A stretch of DNA of 64,000 bases from G965222335 sp965222335 (GCA_965222335.1 OZ244944.1:248001-312000); one strand, 5' to 3'; shown: positions 41,191 through 50,376, counted from the stretch's first letter. Notes: a model not told the origin generated them from the sequence alone. Numbers and translations are program-made.

Positions 41191-44100
41191 ATGCGGACAT
41201 TCCTCCTGATTGTATTGCTCGTACTGGCCGTGGTGCTGGCAAGCGCGGGCGGTGCCACCTGGTACCTGATGCGCTCGCCGGAGCGCGCTGTAAGTGCGCT
41301 TGAGTGGGCGATTGGCAGCTTCACCTCCCTGCGCCTGGAGTGGCAGCATCCGCAGCTTGACCTCGGTGCCGGCATCCTGCGCGCAAGCGAGATCCACCTG
41401 CTGCACAAGACGGCGGACGTCGCCCCGCTGGTGTCGATCCTCAATCTCGATGCCCGCTTTCAATGGCGGGAACTAGTGGCAGGACGCATGACCTCGGCGC
41501 GCCTGTCGGCGGATAACCTGGTGATCTACGCCGCCGGAAGCGCGCAAGAAAAGGACCCTTCGCCGGCAACCTGGCTGCGCTATGTGCGCTGGCTGCCCGA
41601 TCAGCTCGCGGTCGGCGGGGTACACCTGATCACCCGGCAGCAGACGGATATGTGGGTATTCCCGCTGCGGAATCTCAAGGGCAAGCGCCAGAACGCCAAT
41701 CGCTACCAGCTTCAGGCTCAGGGAGACGAGGCAGGGGAACCGCTGGCGATGAACCTCTACCTCTACGCCCTGCGCAGTGAGCGCGGTCTGCGCGGCCTGC
41801 AAATGCGCGGAGAGTTCCACGCTACGGCATCATCGCGACTGGCCATTGTCGAGGGTGAACTGCTGGGAGGCGTCGAGGAATTCAGCTACGACTTCTCGGT
41901 GAATATCGCCCTGCCGGATATCGACTACCTGCTCAAACGCTTCCCCCGTGCCCCGGATGTGGCAGGCGCTCTGGCAATACAGGGCAGAATGCGCGGCAAT
42001 CTGGATGGTTTCACGCTCAGCGACACCCGGTTCCGGCTACACAATCCACCGGCCTACGAGTTCGTCGCCAGCGGCGAACTGGACCACGCCGTCGGCGGCG
42101 AGACGCGCCTCGATGCCAGCGCGACCGGCGAGATGGCAAAACTCGAGGACCTCGTGGACTGGATCGCCCTGGATCTGTCCTCATTGGGTGGCGCCAGCGC
42201 CGAGGCCAGGGTCTCGGGCGCTATTGGCAACCTCGCGGTGGACCGGTTTGTCCTGCAAACCCGGCACGCCAACGGGCTGAACGTGGCCCTGGACGGCAGC
42301 CTCGGCCCCGGGGTGCTGGCCGGCCACGCGCCCAGGAGCAGCAACCAGCTCGCGGTGACCCTGGGCGGCCCCACCCTCTCGGTGCTGACGCCCTGGCTGG
42401 GCGAGCTGCCGGTGGACCCCGGGCCCTGGACCCTGCAGGCCAGCCTGACGGGTGATGATGAAGCCCTGCGCCTCGACGATATCGCCGCCGAGTTTGGCGA
42501 GGCCGGCGACATCCAGCTCCTGGCCTCGGGCCGGGTAGGCAGAATCGCGCTCGAGCAACCCATCACTGCCGCCTCAATCAGCGATATTGCGATCAGCCTG
42601 CAGGCTGCAGCGCCGGACCTGTCTGTACTCAAGCAGTGGTTTGAACTGCCGCTGCCCACGGCGCACAGCTTCACCGCCAGCGCCCGATTAGGCGGCTCGG
42701 GAAACCGGCCGGTACTGCGCGACGGCAAAGCGCGACTGCAAGGCAGCGACCTGGATCTGGAGCTCACCGACTTACAGGCGACGGTGCAAGGCGGGGAGAC
42801 CTGGCAGCTCACGCAGCTTCACGGTGCCCTTGCGGCCTCGCTCAGCGATACCAGCGCCCTGTCGCAGTACGTGGAGAAAAGCGTCCCCTCGCTTGGCCCT
42901 GTGCGCGCTACCGCGCTCGTGGAACTGCAAAATGGCGTCATCGGCCTCAGCGATATCAACGCAGCGATCACCGGCGAGAATCTGCAACTGCGCGCCGCGG
43001 GACGAATTCCTGTCATTCGGACCGGTGCCGGGACAGCCTTGACATTGCAGCTGGAGAAACTGGATACGGTCGGCCTGGTGCAGACCGTGCGTGAGGGTTA
43101 CGCCTACGGTGAGCCACTGGGCCACCTGGCGGGAAGTGCCGGCCTGCAGGAAAGCCAGGGCGCCTGGAATCTGCTCAATATCGATTTGCAGAGTAGCGAC
43201 AGCGACGTCTTCGCATTTTCTCTCAAGGGCGAATTGAAGGATCTCGCGGGCTTCCCCCGTGCCGACGCCACTCTCACCGTTGAATCGGCCGACAGTGGCT
43301 GGCTCCAGGGGCTGGTCGGGATCAGCCTGCCCGCCCTGAGCGCGAATCTGCACAGCCAAACCCAGCGCGGTCAGGTCAGGGTGCAGGGCGATGTCCGCAG
43401 CGGCGACACCAGCTTATCCCTGGACACGACCATCCTCCACGACGGCCAGCAGCCGCTGGGCGTGAACCTGTCCGTGAGTTCACCCGAGGTCGTGCTCACC
43501 GACCTCGGCCTGGAAAACCGCGATCAGGAAGCCGCCGAGGCAGAGGATGCTACCCGCCGCAACCCCCTGGAACGCTTGATCGAGTCGCTGCCCAGCTATC
43601 CCCTGTCCCTGCGCCTGGACCTTGGCACCATCCGGGGTGCCACCAGCGGTCTGGACGGTGTGCAGGTGGAGATCAGTGGCGAAAACCGCCAGTACCTCCT
43701 GCGCCAGCTCAACATCCTCTACGACGGTGCCGCCGCGGAATTCCGCGGACTAATCGATCTAAAGGCCCGGCCGCCGGCAATCACCCTTGGCGGCCAGGCC
43801 CTCGCCCTGCAGCTGACCGGGCTGGTCAACGACCTCGGCATCGACACGGATATCAAGGGCTCCCTGAATCTGCGCGGCGGCCTCACTGCCCGCGGCGCCG
43901 ATGCCGAGGCCTGGCTGGCTTCGCTGCAGGGCAGCGTTGCCGTGGCCCTGGAGGACGCGGTGATTCAGGGCGCGGCCTACGATGTGCTGGCCACGGACCT
44001 CCTGGCCTGGCTGTACTCGGGCGCGGCCCTGGAAAAGTCCACCCATGTGACCTGCACCATGGCCAAATTTACCCTGGTGGAGGGTATCGCTACGACCGAC

Positions 44101-44403
44101 AGCATCTACGTGGAGTCCCCACGCATGATCGCCAGCGGCAAGGGCAGCCTGAACCTGGTGGAGCAGACCCTGGACATCACCCTGGTGCCCCGCTCCAAGA
44201 ACCGCCTGATTCAGATACCTTCGTCGGTGACCCTGAAAGGTCCGATGAAGTCGCCGAGAACGCTGGTGTCTCCGATCACCGCCACCGCCAATGCCTCCGC
44301 CGAGGCGTTGATGCTGGTGCCCGGTCTCGCCATGAAACTGTTCGGTATCAAGCTGGGCCCTGAGCAAACGGAACACCCCTGCAAGGCCGCGCTGGGCAAA
44401 TAG
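41191..44403 (+). CDS. AsmA-like C-terminal domain protein
   Basis: 1070 residues. One N-terminal membrane helix (FLLIVLLVLAVVLASAGGATWYL) followed by a long, repetitive beta-rich periplasmic part and a C-terminal AsmA_C-type region ending in TLVEGIATTDSIYVESPRMIASGKGSLNLVEQTLDITLVPRSKN. AsmA/YhdP/TamB-type proteins form bridge-like grooves that carry phospholipid between the membranes, a role established for YhdP and TamB. Start at ATG 41191 after CAGGGG rather than the upstream TTG. Stand-alone, ahead of an NSS transporter. Confidence 0.85.
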   Translation: MRTFLLIVLLVLAVVLASAGGATWYLMRSPERAVSALEWAIGSFTSLRLEWQHPQLDLGAGILRASEIHLLHKTADVAPLVSILNLDARFQWRELVAGRMTSARLSADNLVIYAAGSAQEKDPSPATWLRYVRWLPDQLAVGGVHLITRQQTDMWVFPLRNLKGKRQNANRYQLQAQGDEAGEPLAMNLYLYALRSERGLRGLQMRGEFHATASSRLAIVEGELLGGVEEFSYDFSVNIALPDIDYLLKRFPRAPDVAGALAIQGRMRGNLDGFTLSDTRFRLHNPPAYEFVASGELDHAVGGETRLDASATGEMAKLEDLVDWIALDLSSLGGASAEARVSGAIGNLAVDRFVLQTRHANGLNVALDGSLGPGVLAGHAPRSSNQLAVTLGGPTLSVLTPWLGELPVDPGPWTLQASLTGDDEALRLDDIAAEFGEAGDIQLLASGRVGRIALEQPITAASISDIAISLQAAAPDLSVLKQWFELPLPTAHSFTASARLGGSGNRPVLRDGKARLQGSDLDLELTDLQATVQGGETWQLTQLHGALAASLSDTSALSQYVEKSVPSLGPVRATALVELQNGVIGLSDINAAITGENLQLRAAGRIPVIRTGAGTALTLQLEKLDTVGLVQTVREGYAYGEPLGHLAGSAGLQESQGAWNLLNIDLQSSDSDVFAFSLKGELKDLAGFPRADATLTVESADSGWLQGLVGISLPALSANLHSQTQRGQVRVQGDVRSGDTSLSLDTTILHDGQQPLGVNLSVSSPEVVLTDLGLENRDQEAAEAEDATRRNPLERLIESLPSYPLSLRLDLGTIRGATSGLDGVQVEISGENRQYLLRQLNILYDGAAAEFRGLIDLKARPPAITLGGQALALQLTGLVNDLGIDTDIKGSLNLRGGLTARGADAEAWLASLQGSVAVALEDAVIQGAAYDVLATDLLAWLYSGAALEKSTHVTCTMAKFTLVEGIATTDSIYVESPRMIASGKGSLNLVEQTLDITLVPRSKNRLIQIPSSVTLKGPMKSPRTLVSPITATANASAEALMLVPGLAMKLFGIKLGPEQTEHPCKAALGK

Positions 44404-44462
44404 GGCGGCCCATTTCTTCATGTTACACTCGCCGCCGCGGCAACATAACAACAGGGTTCTCT

Positions 44463-45815
44463 ATGGCTTCAACTCGGGGCGAGTTCAGCTCACGCTTTGG
44501 TTTTATCATGGCCGCCGCGGGCAGCGCGGTGGGCCTGGGCAATATCTGGGGTTTTCCCACCCAGGCCGCCAGCAATGGCGGTGCCGCCTTTCTGCTGGTG
44601 TACCTGGTCCTGGCCTTCACCCTCGCCTACCCTGCCCTGATGGCGGAGCTGATTATCGGCCGCCATGCCCATGCCAACGCGGTCAATGCCCTGCGCCTGA
44701 TTTCCCCTAACAGCCTGACCCGTCGCATCGGCGCCAGCACCGGCATCATCGGCTTCGTGGTGGCGAGCCTGATCCTGAGTTTCTACGCGATCGTTGCCGG
44801 CTGGATGATCGCCTTCTGCCTGGCGTCCCTGGCAGAACTGGTGGGCCTCGACAGCACCGCGGGCTGGCTCACGGAGTTTGGCTTCCTGCGCAACTTCCTG
44901 TTCATGCTGCTGTTCATGACGATCACCGTGGGCATCATCTCGGAAGGCGTAAAACAGGGCATCGAGCGCTGGTCGAGCCGCCTGATGCCGCTGTTGCTGG
45001 TCACGCTTCTTGTGCTGGTCGCCTACGTGCTGTCCCTGGATGGGGCGATGGACGGTATTCGGGTCTACCTGCTACCGGATTTCTCCCGGGCGCTGTCACC
45101 CTCGCTGATTATCAGCGCCCTGGGTGCGGCCTTCTTCTCGCTGTCACTGGGCGTGGGGACGATGCTGATCTACGGCTCCTATATCTCGGACCGGGAGAAC
45201 CTGCCGATGCTGGGTGGCATGGTGACGCTGGTAGATATCAGCATTGCCGTGCTGGCCGGGTTCCTGGTATTGCCGGCCATGTACGTGGCCCTGTTCAACG
45301 GCGTGGAAATCTTCAATGCCAGCGGCGCGCTCATTTCCGAAGACACACTGATATTTACCGTGCTCCCTGAGCTGTTCCAGACCATGGGGCTGGCGGGTGT
45401 GCTCGTGTCCTGCCTGTTTTTCTTTCTGATGAGTATCGCCGCCGTCACCTCCTCCATCTCGATGCTGGAGGTGCCGGTGGCCTACACGATTGAAGAGCAT
45501 GGCGTTAACCGCAAGATTGCGGTGGTCATTATCGGCGCCCTGATCGCCACGGCCAGCACGGTGATCCTGCTCAACTTCTCCGAACTATTCGGTTTTGTCA
45601 TCGCCCTGACCACGCGCTACAGTCAACCGCTACTCGGCTTTATGTTCTGTCTGTATGCGGGCTGGGTATGGCACCGCGACCAGTTGCTGCAGGAATTGCG
45701 CAAGGGCAATCCCGGGGTCGAGGACAGCCTGTTCTGGAAAATCTGGCCCGGCTACGTGCGGGTTGTCTGCCCCGTCATTATCCTGGCGATCTTCGCCCAG
45801 TCCCTGTGGGGGTAG
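44463..45815 (+). CDS. Sodium-dependent transporter, NSS (SNF) family
   Basis: 450 residues, about 11-12 helices. Helix 1 reads FIMAAAGSAVGLGNIWGFP, the NSS sodium and substrate site (unwound region). Later helices carry LSLGVGTMLIYGSYI and SSISMLEVPVAYTIEEH. Bacterial members such as LeuT and MhsT import amino acids with sodium. Sodium coupling fits a marine host. Substrate cannot be read from sequence. Lies 59 bases after the AsmA-like gene and 7 bases from the convergent deoC. Confidence 0.92.
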   Translation: MASTRGEFSSRFGFIMAAAGSAVGLGNIWGFPTQAASNGGAAFLLVYLVLAFTLAYPALMAELIIGRHAHANAVNALRLISPNSLTRRIGASTGIIGFVVASLILSFYAIVAGWMIAFCLASLAELVGLDSTAGWLTEFGFLRNFLFMLLFMTITVGIISEGVKQGIERWSSRLMPLLLVTLLVLVAYVLSLDGAMDGIRVYLLPDFSRALSPSLIISALGAAFFSLSLGVGTMLIYGSYISDRENLPMLGGMVTLVDISIAVLAGFLVLPAMYVALFNGVEIFNASGALISEDTLIFTVLPELFQTMGLAGVLVSCLFFFLMSIAAVTSSISMLEVPVAYTIEEHGVNRKIAVVIIGALIATASTVILLNFSELFGFVIALTTRYSQPLLGFMFCLYAGWVWHRDQLLQELRKGNPGVEDSLFWKIWPGYVRVVCPVIILAIFAQSLWG

Positions 45816-45822
45816 GCCGGCC

Positions 45823-46503
45823 TCAGTAGGCTTCCTCGCCGCGCTCGCCGCGTACGATGGCGACACCTGAGCTGGTGCCGAGGCGAGAGGCCCCCGCTTC
45901 GATCATCGCCCGGGCCGTGGCCCGGTCACGGATGCCACCCGAGGCCTTGATCGCGACCCCCGGGGCGACGCTCTCACGCATCAGCTTGACCACTTCCAGC
46001 GTGGCACCGCCGCTACCGAACCCGGTCGAGGTCTTGACGAAATCCGCTCCGGCTGCGCTGCTGAGGCGGCACAACTCGCGCACCTGTCCTGCGTCCAGCA
46101 GACAGGTTTCAAAAATGACCTTCAGCAGCCGGCCCTCGCAGGCCTTGCGCACCGCGGCGATGTCATCTGCCACCGCATTCCAGTCGGCAGCCATCACGGC
46201 GCCCAGGGGGACGACCATGTCGATCTCATCCGCGCCCAGGCGGCATGCAATGGCTGCCTCCTCCGCCTTGGCCTGCGAGTGCATTGCGCCCAGCGGAAAG
46301 CCGACCACGGTGCACACGCGCACGGGGGAGCCGGCAAGCGACTTCGCCGCCAGGGGTACAAAGCGGGAATTAACACACACCGCGAAGAAGTCGTGTGCGC
46401 TCGCCGTTTCGCACAGGGCCACGATGTCTGCCGACGTTGCCTCAGGCCGCAGCAGAGTGTGATCGATGTATTGGCCCAGCGAGGGGCTGTTGTTTGCAGG
46501 CAT
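45823..46503 (-). CDS. deoC: Deoxyribose-phosphate aldolase
   Basis: 226 residues, TIM barrel. Schiff-base Lys157 in DFVKTSTGF, Lys186 in IKASGGI and Asp95 in EIDMVVPLG are the catalytic set. Cleaves 2-deoxyribose 5-phosphate to glyceraldehyde 3-phosphate and acetaldehyde. GGGAGA precedes ATG 46503; a longer frame to 46926 runs antisense to rbsK and is not real. Divergent from a ribokinase-type kinase, so the pair likely handles (deoxy)ribose. Confidence 0.95.
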   Translation of the reverse strand: MPANNSPSLGQYIDHTLLRPEATSADIVALCETASAHDFFAVCVNSRFVPLAAKSLAGSPVRVCTVVGFPLGAMHSQAKAEEAAIACRLGADEIDMVVPLGAVMAADWNAVADDIAAVRKACEGRLLKVIFETCLLDAGQVRELCRLSSAAGADFVKTSTGFGSGGATLEVVKLMRESVAPGVAIKASGGIRDRATARAMIEAGASRLGTSSGVAIVRGERGEEAY

Positions 46504-46539
46504 GACTTCTCCCTGGTTGGTGGCGCGGGGACGCGCGTC

Positions 46540-46579
46540 TATACTCAAGCCATAACAAGTATACGCGTAAGGATATACT
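46540..46579. promoter_or_regulatory. deoC/rbsK divergent promoter and inverted half-sites
   Basis: In the 78-base gap, TTGGTG (46517-46522) and TATACT (46540-46545) with a 17-base spacer make a good rbsK promoter. AGTATA (46558-46563) reads TATACT on the other strand and would serve deoC. A third TATACT at 46574-46579 makes inverted pairs with it. The half-sites could also be an operator; no dedicated regulator gene is adjacent. Confidence 0.5.
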
Positions 46580-46581
46580 CC

Positions 46582-47484
46582 ATGGATATTGCGGTGATTG
46601 GTTCCAACATGGTCGACCTGATCGCCTACATCGAGCGGGTACCCAAGGTGGGTGAGACGCTGCTGGCGGACGATTTTGCCATGGGCTGCGGCGGCAAGGG
46701 CGCCAACCAGGCCGTGGCTGCAGCCCGTTTGGGAGCGGACGTGATGATGCTGAGCCGGGTAGGCGATGACGTGTTCGCCGACAACACCATCGCCAACCTC
46801 GATGCCTGTGGGGTGGACACACGACACGTCAGCCGCGTCCCCGGTGTCTCCAGCGGGGTCGCGCCGATAATGGTCGACCGTGACGCGCACAACCGTATCC
46901 TGATAATTCCCGGCGCCAATAGCCACCTGCTACCCGCCGATATTGATGCCGCAGCTCAGGAACTTCGCCACTGCCGCCTGTTGGTGCTGCAGTTGGAAAT
47001 CCCCCTGGAAACGGTCTACCGTGCGATCGAATTCGGCAATAGTCACAATATTCCCGTGCTCCTGAATCCGGCCCCGGCGCACCCCGACCTCGACCTTGAC
47101 TGGGCCTGCCGCTGCGATTACTTCGTGCCCAATGAAACCGAGCTGGAATTGCTCACGGGCATGCCAGTACACAGCCTTGATGAGGTGCACGCCGCAGCGA
47201 ACCGGCTGCTCGACCACGGCCTGAAACACCTGATCGTTACCCTGGGCAGCCGCGGCGCGCTCTACGTCCATGGCAAGGGGCATCACCAGGCTGTGCCACC
47301 CCAGTTGAGGGCGGTGGACACGACCGGCGCCGGCGATGCCTTTGTGGGCTGCCTGGCCCAGGGGCTCACCGCGGGCCTGGAACTGATCCCGGCGATCGAC
47401 CGGGCCGTCGCCTACGCTGCATTGAGCGTCACCCGCCGGGGCACACAGTCTTCCTACGTGGACAGGACTGAATTCACCGGCTGA
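46582..47484 (+). CDS. rbsK: Ribokinase (PfkB family)
   Basis: 300 residues. MDIAVIGSNMVDLIAYIERVPKVGETL, then the substrate motif GCGGKGANQAVAAARLGAD and the ATP/anion-hole motif DTTGAGDAFVGCLAQGL with catalytic Asp. PfkB-family ribokinase; deoxyribose is also possible because deoC is divergently paired with it. ATG 46582 follows AAGGA. Its stop abuts the stop of the next gene on the opposite strand (TGATCA). Confidence 0.88.
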   Translation: MDIAVIGSNMVDLIAYIERVPKVGETLLADDFAMGCGGKGANQAVAAARLGADVMMLSRVGDDVFADNTIANLDACGVDTRHVSRVPGVSSGVAPIMVDRDAHNRILIIPGANSHLLPADIDAAAQELRHCRLLVLQLEIPLETVYRAIEFGNSHNIPVLLNPAPAHPDLDLDWACRCDYFVPNETELELLTGMPVHSLDEVHAAANRLLDHGLKHLIVTLGSRGALYVHGKGHHQAVPPQLRAVDTTGAGDAFVGCLAQGLTAGLELIPAIDRAVAYAALSVTRRGTQSSYVDRTEFTG

Positions 47485-47958
47485 TCAGTTCAGGGCCAAG
47501 GTCCCGGATTCTTCCACCCGCTGGGTGGGCAGGAAGCCCTCGAAATCAATCTTGGCCCGGAACCGGTATTCCAGCACTTCCCCCTGGCCGCGGCCAAGAT
47601 CACCCAGCAGACGCAGCACCTGCAGCAGGTTGACGCCGGCCTCGAGAGTGACGGTTTCCTCCGTGTAGGGCGCAATCCTGGGGACCTCGTTGGTTACGCC
47701 GGTGACCAGTTCGCGCCCCAACAGGTCCATGGCATAGCTGATGCCGGCGATCTCCAGGGCCTGCTTGTTAGGATTCGCAATACGCAGGGTAATCTCGAAC
47801 CTGGGACCGGTGCCTGCGGTGGGCAGTGAACGTACATTCTCGATATTGATCGTGGGGGGATCGAGATCAGACATGAGGGAGGTGCAGCCCGACAGCCACA
47901 GCAGCGGCAGGCAGAGCAGCAGTCGCCCCCCATGGACACCCAGGAAAGCTTGCAACAT
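47485..47958 (-). CDS. LEA14-like (water stress/hypersensitive response domain) lipoprotein
   Basis: 157 residues. Signal with lipobox LLLCLPLLWLSGC, so probably lipid-anchored. Remainder is a LEA type 2/WHy fold: FEITLRIANPNKQALEIAGISYAMDLLGRELVTG, VPRIAPYTEETVTLEAGVN. WHy proteins are linked with desiccation and osmotic tolerance. ATG 47958 shares its A with the stop of the 55-residue upstream gene (TGATG), so the two are coupled. GGAGG lies 10 bases before the start, inside the upstream gene. Confidence 0.85.
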   Translation of the reverse strand: MLQAFLGVHGGRLLLCLPLLWLSGCTSLMSDLDPPTINIENVRSLPTAGTGPRFEITLRIANPNKQALEIAGISYAMDLLGRELVTGVTNEVPRIAPYTEETVTLEAGVNLLQVLRLLGDLGRGQGEVLEYRFRAKIDFEGFLPTQRVEESGTLALN

Positions 47959-48125
47959 CAGGAGTTGCCCTCCACATTGGCACTGAAGAAAAACAGCGCA
48001 TAGGCGACGCTGCCACCCGCGAACAACAACGCGACCCAATCGCCGGTGCGCCAGTACATCCAGCTGCTGAACACCAGCATCGCCAGGGTGATCGTCAGGC
48101 CCAGCCTGCGAGCGGTCTGTGACAT
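47958..48125 (-). CDS. 55-residue membrane protein of unknown function
   Basis: ATG 48125 with GGAAGG and good spacing opens a 55-codon frame: MSQTARRLGLTITLAML, then two hydrophobic segments (TITLAMLVFSSWMYW and WVALLFAGGSVAYALFFF) separated by RTGD, ending NVEGNS. The stop TGA overlaps the start of the LEA14-like gene by one base. The good ribosome site, two clean transmembrane helices and coupling support a real gene. I do not recognise a family. It is divergent from exosortase H by about 100 bases. Confidence 0.7.
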   Translation of the reverse strand: MSQTARRLGLTITLAMLVFSSWMYWRTGDWVALLFAGGSVAYALFFFSANVEGNS

Positions 48126-48226
48126 GGTTTGGCCTTCCCCCTTTGTCCGGTAAAACGATGTTACTACCGGTGGTCGCCCCGTACGGGCTACCCCGCGGCT
48201 TCACGATGCCGCATAATACTAAAGTA

Positions 48227-48733
48227 ATGACGCGATTTATCCTGACTTTTCTTATCGTCCTGACGGGCCTGTTCACCCTGGAGCTTTTGCAGCCGGTGCA
48301 GGCGGCCGTCATTCAGCCTTTCACGACCGGCCTGGCCACGGTAAGTGCCGCCCTGATCACCCCCTTTGACCCGGATGTGGTCGCCTACGGCCGTATTCTC
48401 GAACATACGCGCAGCGGCTTCGCGGTATCCATCGAGGCGGGCTGTAACGGCGTGGAGGCGGCAATCGTGCTGTTCGCGGGGATTGCCGCTTTTCCCGCCA
48501 GCTGGAAACAACGCCTGGTAGCGGCAGTACTCGGATTCGCCACCATCCAGGTATTGAATATCGGCCGCATTATCAGCCTGTTCTACCTCGGCCAGTGGAA
48601 TCTCGACATCTTTTCCTTCACTCACCTCTACCTCTGGCCCGTGCTGATCATGCTGGACGTTCTGATTGTGTTCCTGATCTACCTGCGTTTCCTCGACCGG
48701 CAGCGCGTCACTGCGAGCCCGGCAGCAGCCTGA
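48227..48733 (+). CDS. xrtH: Exosortase H
   Basis: 168 residues with about five to six membrane helices. Exosortase/archaeosortase catalytic triad in order: Cys73 in EAGCNGVEA, Arg114 in NIGRIISLFY and His133 in FTHLYLWP. Length and the small single-domain form fit exosortase H, the enzyme for IPTLxxWG-CTERM proteins. I prefer ATG 48227 (MTRFILTFLIV) over earlier in-frame starts, though its ribosome site is weak. Exosortases cleave C-terminal sorting tags and attach the protein to the envelope or extracellular polymer. No tagged substrate is in the window. Confidence 0.85.
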   Translation: MTRFILTFLIVLTGLFTLELLQPVQAAVIQPFTTGLATVSAALITPFDPDVVAYGRILEHTRSGFAVSIEAGCNGVEAAIVLFAGIAAFPASWKQRLVAAVLGFATIQVLNIGRIISLFYLGQWNLDIFSFTHLYLWPVLIMLDVLIVFLIYLRFLDRQRVTASPAAA

Positions 48734-49341
48734 TGTCCCCCTACCGCTTCATGGCCTGGGTGCTGTTGCTGCTCCTGCCCTTCTTTGGTCTGTGGTACGC
48801 GGCCGGCGCACTGCCGGTAGCCCCGGCGTTTTATGTTTCCCAGCTGGCCCTGGAAAACCTGCTGCCGGGCCTCGTGAGCACGATCAACCTGGACGGTACC
48901 CGGATGCTGGTCGTGAGCACCTTCGGGGAGCTGGGTGGCGCGACGCTACCGGCGCCGGAGGCGGGAAACCAGCTTGCCTTCCCGGCGGAGACCCGCCTGG
49001 TTTCGTATTCCATTCCCTTTTTCGCAGCGCTGCTTTTTGCTTCACGCGTCAGCCAGCCCATTGAGCGCTTCGCCCGGGGGCTGATCCTGTTGTGGCTGAT
49101 CATGGCGCTCAGTCTGGTTGGCGTATGCCTGAAGAACCTGATGCTGGGCCTGGGGGCCAATTTTTACACCGCCGCCGGCGTCCCCATGCCGCCGCCCTCG
49201 GTGATCGCCCTGTTCTACCAGCTGAGCACGCTGATCCTGCCGACCCTGGCGCCGGTGCTGGTGTGGCTTTGGCTGGCCAGGGACAGTGCCGTGCTCGCGC
49301 AGCTGAGGCCTGGGCCCGAAGATTCGACCACCGCGCCCTGA
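48733..49341 (+). CDS. Exosortase H-associated membrane protein
   Basis: 202 residues. N-terminal helix (MAWVLLLLLPFFGLWYAAGAL), a periplasmic loop (ENLLPGLVSTINLDGTRMLVVSTFGE), then three further helices. This companion accompanies exosortase H in other genomes. Its start overlaps the xrtH stop by one base (TGATG), showing coupled translation. Presumably helps substrate presentation or complex stability; no catalytic residues recognised. Confidence 0.8.
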   Translation: MSPYRFMAWVLLLLLPFFGLWYAAGALPVAPAFYVSQLALENLLPGLVSTINLDGTRMLVVSTFGELGGATLPAPEAGNQLAFPAETRLVSYSIPFFAALLFASRVSQPIERFARGLILLWLIMALSLVGVCLKNLMLGLGANFYTAAGVPMPPPSVIALFYQLSTLILPTLAPVLVWLWLARDSAVLAQLRPGPEDSTTAP

Positions 49342-49352
49342 GCGGACAGGGC
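49335..49352. terminator. hairpin between convergent exosortase operon and merR
   Basis: GCCCTG (49335-49340) / CAGGGC (49347-49352) with loop AGCGGA spans the stop of the exosortase-associated gene. No T-run; a weak candidate for 3' end structure. Confidence 0.3.
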
Positions 49353-49362
49353 AGCAGGGGTT

Positions 49363-50376
49363 TCAGGCCACATCCTCAACCGGTTCCTCTGCCCCGACGC
49401 GCCCCAGGGCGGCCTTGAATTCCTCCTCGTGGCCTTCCAGCGCAGCCTTCATTGCCCGCTCCATCAGCCAGCGAGCCTGGGCGGTGAACGCATAGACCCG
49501 GGCGTGCACGGCTGCATCTTCCCAGTTATCCACTGAACAATCCGCGCTGTATTGCTCGAAATTCGCCAGCGACTCCACCAGCTGTGCAATGTGCCTGGGA
49601 CACTCACAGCCCAGGGAACTCCTCAGGAAAGCCGCCGCTGCCAGCTCGTCAGCGCCAAATTCGCGCGGACGGGGCTGTGCCAGGTCGCCCATGTCAGTCG
49701 CGCCCTCTGATGTGATCTTGTCCGCGGCGAAGCGGTTGAGCTCAAAAGCCAGCTCCCCAGGCTCCGGGGGGAAGGTCAGGGTCTGCACAGACTGTGCCTC
49801 CAGCTGCTCCCTGGCACGCTCGCTGCCATACTCGTGAGTCACCAGCACCCGCTCAACCTGCAGCTGCTCGCGCAGCTGCGCGACGCGCTGGGACAGGCCT
49901 CCGTTAAGGCCCGCGGTGAACAGTACCAGCGCGTCGACATCACTCAGAGTTTCGAGCAGCGCGTCGTCCAGGCTGTCTGGCGATGCGCGCACGAGCAGGG
50001 CATCCACGCCCGCAAGGCAGCCCTGGTGCTGGCTCAACCAGTCACACAGCTGGCCGCCGATGAATGCGACGCGAGGCTTGGACACAGGAATATCCCGGTG
50101 TTTGGCGCCAGCGCCGCGCAAAAGGGTCTCCAGGGTCTTGCGCCCGGCCTTGGCGATTTCGCCAATACGTGACCCACCCTGCACCAGCGCAGCGATCAAC
50201 TGCAGATGCTCAAGATCCCCCTGGGTGTACTGCCGACGACCGCTGTCGGACTTGAAGCTGGCCCCGAGGCCGTAGCGGCGCTCCCACACCCGCAGGGTAT
50301 CGGGCTTGAGACCGGTCAGGCGCGCCACCGTGCCAATACCGTACAGGGGACGCCTTTCTACAACGGATGACTGCAT
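49363..50376 (-). CDS. MerR family transcriptional regulator with Cys-rich C-terminal domain
   Basis: 337 residues from ATG 50376, chosen because GGAGAG lies 6 bases ahead (the ATG at 50382 has none). N-terminal MerR winged helix: YGIGTVARLTGLKPDTLRVW, RRQYTQGDLEHLQLI. The middle (about 100-205) is a Rossmann-like domain in the place of the cobalamin domain of CarH/LitR photoreceptors, but the DxHxxG B12 ligand motif is absent. The end has CECPRH (Cys257, Cys259, His262), Cys280 and His291. Divergent from a sigma factor and next to a photolyase cluster, as LitR-type regulators are. Likely a light or redox repressor not dependent on B12. Confidence 0.85.
   Translation of the reverse strand: MQSSVVERRPLYGIGTVARLTGLKPDTLRVWERRYGLGASFKSDSGRRQYTQGDLEHLQLIAALVQGGSRIGEIAKAGRKTLETLLRGAGAKHRDIPVSKPRVAFIGGQLCDWLSQHQGCLAGVDALLVRASPDSLDDALLETLSDVDALVLFTAGLNGGLSQRVAQLREQLQVERVLVTHEYGSERAREQLEAQSVQTLTFPPEPGELAFELNRFAADKITSEGATDMGDLAQPRPREFGADELAAAAFLRSSLGCECPRHIAQLVESLANFEQYSADCSVDNWEDAAVHARVYAFTAQARWLMERAMKAALEGHEEEFKAALGRVGAEEPVEDVA

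Noticed and set aside
45823..46926. Extended 367-codon form of deoC
   Set aside because: The upstream part is antisense to rbsK; ATG 46503 has a good ribosome site and matches family length.
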